Below are positions 1-7,800 of a DNA stretch of 22,148 bases, piece after piece. The notes under the pieces were generated by a model. That model did no database searches. It was not told the DNA's origin and worked only from the letters and a program-made list of their open reading frames with translations. Each line of letters starts with the position of its first letter. The first letter of the stretch is position 1. Source of the DNA: Pseudomonadota bacterium (GTDB taxonomy: Bacteria; Pseudomonadota; Alphaproteobacteria; Acetobacterales; Acetobacteraceae); contig JAKCCP010000333.1 of the NCBI GenBank assembly GCA_021841985.1, positions 1 through 22,148 on the forward strand. The letters are read 5' to 3'. A program made the position numbers and the translations under genes.

Positions 1-1395
1 CTCGGGTGCCCTGCCCTCGGGCAGCGCGAGCAGCGTCGGGCGCAGCACGATGCCGCCATTGGCGATCGCTGCGGTGCCACGCACGACGTGCAAGGGCGAG
101 ACCGCGATGCCGTGGCCGAAGCCGATGGTCATCGTCGCCGCCTCGCGCCAGTTGGACGCGGGCGGGATGATCGGCAACCCGGCCTCGGGCAGCTCGATGC
201 CGATGCGCGAGAAAAACCCCATCTGGCGCAGCCAGGCGCGCTGGCGCTCGGCGCCGACCGCCAAGGCGATATGGGCGGCGCCGAGATTGGAGGAATAGGC
301 GAGCACTTCGGGGAGATAGAGCCAGCGATGCTTGCCCTCGAAATCGGTGATGGTGAAGCGCCCGATATGGATCGGCTGGGAGGCGTCGAACTGGTCCCAG
401 AGATGCGCCGCCCCGGAATCGAGCGCCATCGCCGCGGTCTGCAATTTGAACGTGCTGCCGGGCTCGAACATGCCCGTCACCGCGCGGTTAAAACGGTCCT
501 CGGGCGGGGATGCGCCGAATTCGTTGGCGTCGTAGTCGGGCAGGCTCACCATCGCCAGCACCTCGCCGGTGCGGACATCCATGACGATGCCGGTGGCGCC
601 GATCGCCTGGAACTCGCCCATCGCGGCGAGCAATTCCTCGCGCACCACCGCCTGGACGCGGACATCGAGGGAGAGACGCAAGGGCGCGGGGTCGCTGCGC
701 AGGCGGGCGTCAAAACTGCGCTCGATACCGGCAACACCCCGCTCATCGACATCGACGCCGCCCAGAACCTGCGCCGCGACCCGCCCGAGCGGATAGTGGC
801 GCCGTTCGGAAGGTTGGAAATACACCCCCGGAATGCCGAGATCGTTGATCGCCAGTTCCTCGCGCGGGGTAATCTGGCGGGCGAGATAGACGAAGGCTTT
901 CCCCGAGGCGAGGCGGGCGGCGATCTCGGCGCGGTCGAGCCGCGGCACGGCGCGCTGCAACTGGCGCGCGACCTCGGTGGGGTCGATCATCTCGCGCGGA
1001 TTGGCATAAAGCTCGGCGGTGGGCAGCGAGATCGCCAGGATCTGGCCATTGCGATCGACGATGTTGGCGCGCGCGACATGGGGGGCGAAGGCGTCGGGTG
1101 CTTCGGGCGTGGTGGGCGGGGGTGCGACGATCAGCGGCTTTGCCGGCGGCGGGCTGAGCGGGCGCAGCAGCGTCGCATCCGCGAGCTTCACCGCCGCGAG
1201 GCCGAACAGCACGGCGAAGCCGGCCGCCGCCAGCACCAGCCGGCCACGGGCTTTCTCCAGGAGCGCCCGGCGCGCGAGATCGGGCGCGGTGACGCGCACA
1301 TCCTCCATGCGCGGCACGGCGGCCCGGCGCGGCGCGCCAAAGGCCCGGGCTGGCGACCCGCGCGGGGGCGAATCGGGCGAGGGGGCGTCGGTCAT
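1..1395 (-). CDS. ftsI: Peptidoglycan D,D-transpeptidase FtsI (PBP3), 3' end beyond window
   Basis: Septal class B penicillin-binding protein that cross-links peptidoglycan at the division site, anchored in the inner membrane with its catalytic domain in the periplasm. 465 codons are visible and stay open to the left edge. A cytoplasmic tail is followed by one membrane segment at about residues 52-70. The dimerisation domain begins near RANIVDRNGQILA (109-121). The transpeptidase domain shows the catalytic STFK box (S314, K317) after FEPG, then the SSN box (368-370). The family-typical TIGFGHGIAVSPLH stretch (423-436) lies close to the edge, and the KTG box is outside the window. The ATG overlaps the ftsL stop as ATGA, so translation is probably coupled. 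Position in the dcw cluster and the GHGIAVSP stretch favour FtsI over other class B PBPs. Confidence 0.95.
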   Translation of the reverse strand, partial: MTDAPSPDSPPRGSPARAFGAPRRAAVPRMEDVRVTAPDLARRALLEKARGRLVLAAAGFAVLFGLAAVKLADATLLRPLSPPPAKPLIVAPPPTTPEAPDAFAPHVARANIVDRNGQILAISLPTAELYANPREMIDPTEVARQLQRAVPRLDRAEIAARLASGKAFVYLARQITPREELAINDLGIPGVYFQPSERRHYPLGRVAAQVLGGVDVDERGVAGIERSFDARLRSDPAPLRLSLDVRVQAVVREELLAAMGEFQAIGATGIVMDVRTGEVLAMVSLPDYDANEFGASPPEDRFNRAVTGMFEPGSTFKLQTAAMALDSGAAHLWDQFDASQPIHIGRFTITDFEGKHRWLYLPEVLAYSSNLGAAHIALAVGAERQRAWLRQMGFFSRIGIELPEAGLPIIPPASNWREAATMTIGFGHGIAVSPLHVVRGTAAIANGGIVLRPTLLALPEGRAPE

Positions 1396-2144
1396 TGGGC
1401 GTCCGGGCGCGCGGCAAGCGGAACTGGCGGGGGCAGGTTGGCGTGGCGGCCGCCGAGCGCCGAGCCGATGAAGGAGGGCGTGCTGACCAGCGTCGCCGCC
1501 GGCACGCCGAGCGCGGGCGAGCGCGGGCTCGCCGGCTCATTGCGCGCGCCGTGCGTTGCCGCGTCGCCGCGCGGATGCGCGAGGGCGAGTGCCACCGGCT
1601 GCGGCGCCAGCGCCGGGGGCGGGAGGACGGCGCATCTCGTCGGGGCTGGCGGGCGGGCCGGCGGATGGGCGGGCGCCGGCGTCATCACCGCCATCGCCTT
1701 GAGCGCGCCAAGCGCCGGGAGCACGCCAAGCGCCGGACGCGGGGTAGCCACCGGCGCCGGCGCGGCGGCCGGGTCCACCACGGTCTCGGGCACAGGCGGG
1801 GCGTCGGTGCGTGCCGCGATCGGCGCGGTCGCCGCTGGCGCGGGGTCTTCCGCCGGGGCCACGGGGGGCAGATGCGTCGCGAGATCGGCGGCCGCCACGA
1901 ATTGCGCCGGCTGGAGCGGTCGCAGCGCCAGATAGCGCAGGGCGAGATCGCCGAGCCGGTCGGGCTGGTTGAGCAGCGCCCACTCGGCCTGCAGAACGCC
2001 GCTCCGCGCGCGGAGCGCCGCGGTCTCCGCGACGGTCACGGCGATGCGGTGATCGAGCAGGCGGGTGCGGTGCTTGACCTGATAGAGGTAGAGGCCGGAG
2101 CTGGCGGCGAGGATCAGGGTGAGCGAGGTGACCGGGCGGATCAT
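1392..2144 (-). CDS. ftsL: Cell division protein FtsL-like, with long Pro/Ala-rich tail
   Basis: Small bitopic divisome protein, expected to pair with FtsB and FtsQ and to help activate septal synthesis. The call rests on architecture and position between rsmH and ftsI, because FtsL diverges strongly in sequence. A three-residue cytoplasmic tail precedes a membrane segment (about 4-22), then a heptad-like helix (about 28-62) and the LxLRPLxPAQFV stretch usual at the end of the conserved part. After residue 85 comes roughly 165 residues of Pro/Ala-rich low complexity. The 250-residue total is about twice the length of E. coli FtsL. Both ends overlap neighbours by 4 bp (ATGA). The extension could be a periplasmic linker. 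A frame problem is unlikely because both overlaps are clean. Confidence 0.8.
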   Translation of the reverse strand: MIRPVTSLTLILAASSGLYLYQVKHRTRLLDHRIAVTVAETAALRARSGVLQAEWALLNQPDRLGDLALRYLALRPLQPAQFVAAADLATHLPPVAPAEDPAPAATAPIAARTDAPPVPETVVDPAAAPAPVATPRPALGVLPALGALKAMAVMTPAPAHPPARPPAPTRCAVLPPPALAPQPVALALAHPRGDAATHGARNEPASPRSPALGVPAATLVSTPSFIGSALGGRHANLPPPVPLAARPDAQ

Positions 2145-3130
2145 GCGCGGCGTTCCTCCATGGCTGGGTATTCCGTCGCCGGATGTTCGGTCGCCGGATG
2201 TTCCGGGGCGAGGCGTTCAAGGGCGCGCAGACGGGCGCTCCTGGCGCGCGGATTGGCGGCGATTTCGGCGGCGCTGGCGCTTGTCGGGCGCGGCGTCAGC
2301 AGGCGATAGAGCGGCGCCGGGCGGGCCATGAGGCCGCGCGGATCATGACGCGACGGGGCGGCCTCGCGCCCGGCGGCGCGCTGCATGAAGCGCTTGACCA
2401 GGCGGTCCTCGAGCGAATGGAAGGCCACGACAATGAGCCGCCCGCCCGGCGCCAGCAGCGCCGCTGCCGCCGCGAGGCCGCGCGCGATCTCGCCCAACTC
2501 GTCGTTCACCGTGATGCGCAGCGCCTGAAAGCTGCGGGTCGCGGGGTCGATCCCGTCGCGCGCGGGGGGCACGATGCGGCGGATCAGCGCGGCTAGTTGC
2601 CGCGTCGTGGTGAACGGGGTTGCGGTGCGGTCGGCGGCGATGGCGCGGGCGATGCGGCGGGCGAAACGCTCCTCGCCGAATTCAGCGAGGATATCGGCGA
2701 GCGCCAATTCGGAGAGGGTATTGACGAGATCGGCGGCGGTCGGACCGCTTTGGTCCATGCGCATGTCGAGCGGGCCATCGGCGCGGAAGGAAAACCCCCG
2801 CGCCGGATCGTCGAGCTGATCGGACGAGACGCCAAGATCCATCACCACGCCGTCGAGCCGGGTAACGCCAGCCGTCGCGAGCAGGGACAGCATGTCACCG
2901 AAGCGGCCTGGCAAGAGATGCAGCCGGCCGGGATGGCGCGCGGCCAGCGCCGCGCCACGGGCGATCGCCGCGGGGTCGCGGTCGATCGCGAACAGAGTAC
3001 AGGGAGCGGCGTCGAGAATCGCCGCGGCGTAGCCGCCGCCGCCCAGCGTCGCATCGAGATAGGTGGCGTCAGGGCGCGGGCCGAGCAGCGCCAGCATGGC
3101 ATCGCGCAGCACCGGGATATGGCCGCTCAT
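2141..3130 (-). CDS. rsmH: 16S rRNA (cytosine(1402)-N(4))-methyltransferase RsmH (MraW)
   Basis: SAM-dependent methyltransferase that makes N4-methyl-C1402 in the 16S rRNA decoding centre. The family is easy to recognise: [11 protein letters not shown] at the N-terminus, the SAM-binding [11 protein letters not shown] loop (about 25-35), [11 protein letters not shown] (about 97-107), [27 protein letters not shown] and the C-terminal [14 protein letters not shown]. At 329 residues it is slightly longer than usual because of a small C-terminal repeat tail of EHPAT-like units. The ATG at 3130 shares one base with the mraZ stop (TGATG). A GTG one codon upstream (3133) is an equally possible start. 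The 3' end overlaps ftsL by 4 bp. Confidence 0.97.
   Translation of the reverse strand: MSGHIPVLRDAMLALLGPRPDATYLDATLGGGGYAAAILDAAPCTLFAIDRDPAAIARGAALAARHPGRLHLLPGRFGDMLSLLATAGVTRLDGVVMDLGVSSDQLDDPARGFSFRADGPLDMRMDQSGPTAADLVNTLSELALADILAEFGEERFARRIARAIAADRTATPFTTTRQLAALIRRIVPPARDGIDPATRSFQALRITVNDELGEIARGLAAAAALLAPGGRLIVVAFHSLEDRLVKRFMQRAAGREAAPSRHDPRGLMARPAPLYRLLTPRPTSASAAEIAANPRARSARLRALERLAPEHPATEHPATEYPAMEERRA
2156..2200 (-). repeat. 15-bp in-frame tandem repeat in the rsmH C-terminal tail
   Basis: Two nearly identical 15-bp units (2171-2185 and 2186-2200, differing at one position) and a diverged third (2156-2170) encode [10 protein letters not shown] and EYPAM just before the end of RsmH. 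The unit length keeps the frame. The tail lies outside the conserved methyltransferase fold. Confidence 0.75.
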
Positions 3131-3591
3131 CACGCGCTCGCCGCCGGCAGGGTGACGCCGCGGGCGCGCGCGCGCTCGCGCGCCTCGGCGCGCCGCCGCG
3201 CCGCCGCCTGCGGTTCCCAGATCTGGAAAATCCGTCCGAGCCCCATGAACACCACGCCCTCGCCGAGCCCGGCATGGGAGATCAGCGGGTCGGGCAGCAC
3301 GATCCGTCCCTCCTTGTCGGTCTCGACCGGATAGGCATCGGCGTAGAGCGCGGCAGCGAGATCGTCATGGGCGTCGCTGAACAGGTCGAGCCGATCGAGC
3401 GGCCCGGCCAAGGCGTGAAACGCCGCCTCCGGCCAGGCTTCGATACAGGGATGGGTGTGCGCCGGGCGCAGCACCAGGGCACCGGCGCCGCGCTCGTCGA
3501 GCGCCCGCAGGGCGGCACGGAACGGCGCCGGCACGGAGACCCGTCCCTTGCCATCCAATTTGTTCTGGTGGGTGCCCAGAAAGTGGGTCAT
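3130..3591 (-). CDS. mraZ: Transcriptional regulator MraZ
   Basis: Nucleoid-associated DNA-binding protein that usually represses its own promoter at the head of the dcw cluster. The 153-residue protein shows the two AbrB-like halves of the family, each with its DxxxR motif: DGKGR at 13-17 and DKEGR at 92-96, followed by RVSVP and RIVLP. The start at 3591 ([11 protein letters not shown]) gives the usual family N-terminus. The frame stays open to an ATG at 3708, but the extra 39 residues are unlike MraZ and would run into the operator repeats, so the longer form is rejected. The C-terminus carries an Arg/Ala-rich helix (about 129-145). First gene of the mraZ-rsmH-ftsL-ftsI run. Confidence 0.95.
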   Translation of the reverse strand: MTHFLGTHQNKLDGKGRVSVPAPFRAALRALDERGAGALVLRPAHTHPCIEAWPEAAFHALAGPLDRLDLFSDAHDDLAAALYADAYPVETDKEGRIVLPDPLISHAGLGEGVVFMGLGRIFQIWEPQAAARRRAEARERARARGVTLPAASA

Positions 3592-3687
3592 CCGGCCAGA
3601 TGCCTCTTCGCTGTCGGGCGCTCCATCGGGCGCGTGGGTCCATTCCCGCCGGGCCGTGCCGGCCGTCCTGGCCGCCCACCCCCGTTT

Positions 3688-3732
3688 TGGGAAATCATGG
3701 GATATCATGGGAAATTATGGGCGTCAAAGGGA
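3688..3732. promoter_or_regulatory. Probable MraZ operator: TGGG boxes at exact 10-bp spacing
   Basis: On the plus strand TGGG occurs at 3688, 3698, 3708 and 3718, with a degenerate AGGG at 3728. The box period is exactly 10 bp; the first three read TGGGA with an AT-rich 5-nt spacer. Published MraZ operators are direct repeats of TGGGN separated by 5 nt in front of mraZ, so spacing, sequence and position all fit. The boxes lie about 100-140 bp upstream of the chosen mraZ ATG. They read on the strand opposite to mraZ, and I cannot confirm from memory whether that orientation is usual. Confidence 0.85.
3699..3727 (-). promoter_or_regulatory. Candidate mraZ promoter inside the operator
   Basis: On the minus strand TTGACG (3727-3722) is followed after 17 nt by TATCCC (3704-3699). 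The -35 is good and the -10 is poor. Both hexamers lie within the TGGG repeats, which is what direct repression by MraZ would need. A GANTC site (3731-3735) sits just upstream. Confidence 0.35.
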
Positions 3733-3931
3733 ATCCGCGGTTTGACTTGGCTTGAGCGAGTATTTTTTTTCTGTTAATCAATCGTTTACTATTACCGCGC
3801 GCGCGAATGACGGGCTCCGCGCCATATCCGCAAGTATTCGCATTTTGTTCGGATAACCCGGGAACGGATCGAAGATTCAACGGCCGCACGTGGAACGGCG
3901 GCCCGCGCGGCCGTCATGCAACGGCGCCGCC
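3733..3931. other. Non-coding spacer between tRNA-Thr and the mraZ operator
   Basis: With 3592-3732 this gives about 340 bases without a gene. It contains an unusually AT-rich stretch (about 3750-3800, including a run of eight T) and a near-match to the CtrA consensus, TTAA-N7-TTTA at 3774-3788. The only ORF here (3695-3889, minus) overlaps the operator, has no family resemblance and is not called. I see no clear terminator after the tRNA, so some tRNA transcripts could read towards mraZ. Confidence 0.5.
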
Positions 3932-4006
3932 TGGTGCTGCTGGTGAGGATTGAACTCACGGCCTCACCCTTACCAAGGGTGTGCTCTACCACTGAGCTAC
4001 AGCAGC
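3932..4006 (-). tRNA. tRNA-Thr (anticodon GGU), CCA encoded
   Basis: The minus strand folds as a complete cloverleaf. The acceptor stem GCTGCTG (4006-4000) pairs with CAGCAGC (3942-3936). The D arm follows as GCTC...GAGC, then the anticodon stem CACCC/GGGTG with loop TTGGTAA (anticodon GGT, reads ACC/ACU), and the T arm GTGAG-TTCAATC-CTCAC. Discriminator A (3935) is followed by an encoded CCA (3934-3932). Confidence 0.96.
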
Positions 4007-4024
4007 GCCGGCCCGTGGCGCCGT

Positions 4025-4053
4025 CTCCTAGACTTTTGCCCTTGGCTGCGCAA
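4025..4053 (-). promoter_or_regulatory. Candidate tRNA-Thr promoter
   Basis: TTGCGC (4053-4048), 17 nt, then TAGGAG (4030-4025) on the minus strand, ending about 19 nt before the mature tRNA 5' end. Spacing is right but both hexamers are weak. Confidence 0.25.
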
Positions 4054-4102
4054 CCCTCTCCCGCGCGCCCGCGATGGCGGGGCATCACAAGCGAGCCGCC
4101 TC

Positions 4103-4726
4103 ATGACCGCGCCCGAGACCGCAGCCCCGATCACCCCCACCTGGCAGGTCTGGCGCGCCACGCCCGAGACCCTTGATGCGGCCCGGCGCTGCGACCGGGC
4201 GGCGGCCCTGCGCGGCGCAAGACCCCTGGTCCTGCTCGCCCCCGATCCCGCCGCGCCCGCACTCAACTGGGAAATTCCGCGGCTTTGCCGCCATCTCGCC
4301 TGGCATGTGCTGCTCCCCGACCCACCCCGCCTGCCAAGCGATTGGGGCGCGGGATGGGCGTGGGTGTGGCTCGGGGCGCGGGCCCGCGATCAGCGCGAGG
4401 CGGATGCGGCGCGACGGTTTCTCGCGGCACTTCCGGGGCAGCGCTTCCTGCTCTGCGCCCCGCTCAAAGACCCCATCGATCTTGCCCTGCCGCCGCTCCG
4501 CTGTCCCGCTTGCGCCGGGGCGGGGGCGCGCGGGCGCGACGATGGCGGCGCCTGCCTGATGTGCGAAACCTGCCTCGGCAGCGGCTATGTGACGCCCGCC
4601 GGGCTGCGCCACGGCCTGGAGCGGATCATCCTGCCGGCCGGCCTGGCGCCGGGAATGGTGCGCGGCCTGCCGACCGCCTCGCGGTCGATTTTGTTTATCG
4701 AAACAGATGCGTTGACAGCATGTTAG
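4103..4726 (+). CDS. Zinc-finger protein, possibly an eroded DUF5131/Gp37-like protein
   Basis: Function unknown. The 207-residue protein has two DnaJ-type CxxCxGxG knuckles, C134xxC137AGAG and C154xxC157LGSG, with an extra Cys at 151, so it probably binds one zinc ion. The preceding segment (about 79-130: PSDWG, VWLGARARDQREADA, RFLLCAPLKDPIDL) resembles by eye the core of DUF5131 (phage Gp37/Gp68) proteins, which read like NVWLGVSVENQ...ADRRIP...RFLS.EPLLGP.DL. The N-terminal CxxxCxxC cluster of that family is missing. The frame is open further upstream into the tRNA-Thr complement, so the ATG at 4103 is preferred. It has no strong Shine-Dalgarno. The family link is inference. Confidence 0.6.
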   Translation: MTAPETAAPITPTWQVWRATPETLDAARRCDRAAALRGARPLVLLAPDPAAPALNWEIPRLCRHLAWHVLLPDPPRLPSDWGAGWAWVWLGARARDQREADAARRFLAALPGQRFLLCAPLKDPIDLALPPLRCPACAGAGARGRDDGGACLMCETCLGSGYVTPAGLRHGLERIILPAGLAPGMVRGLPTASRSILFIETDALTAC

Positions 4727-4760
4727 AAGAAAAACTTTATTTGGTTTGGCAGAAAAATAC

Positions 4761-4789
4761 TTGGCGATCCACGCGCAATAGTTGATAAA
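4761..4789 (+). promoter_or_regulatory. Candidate promoter for the giant Hint protein gene
   Basis: In the AT-rich 145-bp gap before the giant gene, TTGGCG (4761-4766) is followed after 17 nt by GATAAA (4784-4789); each hexamer matches 4 of 6 consensus bases. The gene's start at 4872 has a clear GGGAGG ribosome-binding site at 4861-4866. Confidence 0.35.
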
Positions 4790-4871
4790 CCATTTCGGCC
4801 GACCCATCAGGGTGGCGGCGCTGGTCGATCATTGAGCGGCGTCTTGGGGTATTGCCGAGAGGGAGGCGGGC

Positions 4872-7800
4872 ATGCCGGGTGGGGCGCAAGATGATTGGCT
4901 CGCCGGCTCGGGGAATTGGAGCAATGCCGCCAATTGGAGCCTTGGCCTGCCCACCGCCTCCGAGACGGCGGTGATCGGCGGTACCCTGCCGCTGATCGTC
5001 TCCTTCGCCACCACCACCGCCGCCCTGGCGACGCTGCAAGTGAGCGATCCCGCCGCGACCCTTGATCTTACCAGCGGCACGCTCACCCTCGCGGGCGGCA
5101 GCGTGACCGGCGCCCTCGATCAGGCCGGTGGTACGCTGGTGCTCGCGGGCGGCACGCTCGCGCTCGCCGGCGCCGCGACGCTGGCCGGCGCGATCAGCGG
5201 GCCCGGCAGCCTTACGCTCGGCGCCGGGGCCATCGCCCAGGGCCTGGCCCTCGACAATGATGCCAGCCTGGTGGTCGATGGCGTGCTCGCGAGCGCCGGG
5301 GCGCTCAGCGTCGGGGCGGCGAGCGGGGACACCAGCGCGCTGGTCATCGCCGCCGACGGACACTTCGTCATCGCCGGCCCCACCACGCTGGAGGGCGAGG
5401 GCACCGGTGGCGTGGTCAATGCCGGGCTGATCACCGCGCTTGCCAGCGGCGTGAGCGATATCGCGGGCAATTTCGACAATCAGGGCACCCTCGACCTCGC
5501 CCACGGCACGCTTGGCCTTTTTGGCGGCCAGAGCACGCTCGATGGCACGATCACCGGCGCCGGCGCGCTGGCGCTGTCCGGCGCCGGTGATTTCATCTTG
5601 GGCGCCGGGCTGATTGTCCATGTTGCGACGCTCCAGGCGCTCAATGCCGGGACCACGCTCAGCCTCTCTGGTGCGCTCGAGGTGCCCGGCGCCTTCACCC
5701 TCGGCCCCGGCGTCTCGCTCGCCCTCAATGGCGCCAATCTCACCCTCGCCGGCGCCGATAGCCTGGCCGGCGTGATCGCCGGGCCGGGCACGGTCGGCGT
5801 GACCGGGGCCACCGATCTCAACGGGCTGATCCTGAGCGGGGCCACCCTCATCGATGCCGCGACGCTGACCGAGGATGGCGCGGTCTCCCTCGCAAGCGGC
5901 GCCGCGCTGGCGATCGCCGCCGGCGCGAGCTTCGATTTCCTTACCGATGCCGCCTTCGTCGCGCGCGGCACGCTCGGCAATGCCGGATTGCTGGAAAAAT
6001 CCGGCGGCGGCGGCACCAGCAACCTCACCGCCGATATCGTCAATACCGGCACGCTCAGCGCGCAAAGCGGCACGCTCGCCCTCGCTGGCGGGGCGGCAAG
6101 CCTCGGCGGCACGCTCACCGGCGAGGGCAGCCTGCTGTTGAGCGGCGCTGGCACCTTCACCCTGGAACCCGGGGTGGTGATCACGGTCGCGACGCTCGCG
6201 GTCACGGGCAACGGCAGCCGCCTCACCCTGGCGGGCGCGACCAGCGATGCCCACACCTTCGGGCTCGGCCAAGGCAGCACGCTCGATCTCGGCGGCACGA
6301 CGCTTTCGCTCTCCGGCCCGGCGGCGCTGGCGGGAACGCTGCTCGGCCCCGGCACGCTGGTCCTTTCCGGCAGCGCCGATCTCGCCGGGCTGACCGCGAC
6401 CGCCGGCGCCACCCTCGCGGTAAGCGGCGCGGCGCTGCTCGATGGCCCGCTCACGCTCGGCGCCGCGAGCAGCGATCAGGCGGGGCTCGCGATCGCCTCC
6501 GGCGCCACGCTCACGATCGTCCAGGATGGTTTTCTCGGCGGCGCCGGCGGCGCGCTGGAGAATGCCGGGATTTTGCAAAAAACCGGCGCCCTCGGCACCA
6601 CGACGTTGCAGGGCGCGCTCGGCAATACCGGCACCATCGCCGTCTCCGCCGGCACGCTCGACATCGCCGGCACGCTCGGCAATGACGGCTGGGTCACGGT
6701 GGGCGATGCCGCCCTCGCGATCGCCGGCGCCCTCGGCGCGGCAGCCGGGGCGAGCGGCACGCTCAGCCTCGGCGCGGGCGCCCGCGTCACCCTGGGCGGC
6801 GCGGTCGCGGGCAATGAGAGCCTGGTTTTCGCGCCCGGCGATGCCGCCCTCACCCTTGATGAGCCCGGCGCCGTCGCCGCCGCGATCAGCGGCTTCGGCG
6901 CCGCCGACACGATCGATCTCGCCGGCCTCGCCGCCAACGGATTTTCCTATGCCAACAACACGCTCACCCTCACCGAGGCCAGCAATGGCGGGGCAGCGAG
7001 CGTCGTCGGCGCGCTCGCCTTGCCCGGTCTCACCGATCCCGCCCAATTGGCGCTGGCGGGTGATGGCGCGGGCGGCACCGAGATCCTGCTCAATCCGTCA
7101 AGTCCGGTGTTCAGCAACCCCACCGCCGCGATCACCACCGCGACCTGGAGCTGGGACGGCGCCAGCGGCACCTGGACCGACGCAGGCTGGTCCTCGACCC
7201 CGACCGCCAGCGTGCTCGCGGTGGTGCCCAATGACGGCGCGGCCGCGAGCACGCTGGCCTATGGCACCAGCGCCACGGTGAACGCGCTCGCCGGCGGCAC
7301 CCTGGTGACACTCGATATGCTGTCCGGGGTACTTGCCGTCAATGACGGCGCGGACTGGGCTGGCGCCGTGAACATGAGCGGGGGCAGCCTCGATCTGCTC
7401 TCGGGCGGCACACTTGGCTCTCTCGCCCTGCAAGGCGGCACGATCGCGCTCGGCGCTGGCGTTTTGCAGGTCGGCGCCGCGACGATCGGGGCGGCAATCG
7501 GCGGGGGCGGCACGCTGGCGCTTTCGGGCGACGCGACGATTGTCGCGGGTGGGGCGATCAGCACCCATGTGCTCGATCTCGACGCTACCACGACGCTCGA
7601 TCAATCCCTCATTTATACCGGAAACCTCATCGCGGCGGCGGGCGGCACGCTGGCCCTCAATGGCCATACCCTCACGCTCGCCGGCGCGGCCGACCTCGCC
7701 GGCACGCTCGCCGGGGCGGGGGCGGTGATCGCGGCGGGAAGCGGCGACCTTTCGGGCGCGGTGATCGCCCAGGGCGCGAGCCTCCGCGATCAAGGCACGC

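Noticed and set aside
88..1935. 615-codon plus-strand ORF over ftsI and ftsL
   Set aside because: It is the complement of FtsI, whose STFK and SSN motifs are unambiguous; the plus-strand translation is Arg/Gly-rich and resembles nothing.
3592..3708. N-terminal extension of MraZ from an ATG at 3708
   Set aside because: The extra 39 residues do not fit the family and would place coding sequence over the TGGG operator.
3695..3889. 64-codon minus-strand ORF between tRNA-Thr and mraZ
   Set aside because: It overlaps the operator, shows no family pattern and lies in AT-rich promoter-like DNA.
3950..4102. Upstream extension of the zinc-finger protein
   Set aside because: It would translate the complement of tRNA-Thr.
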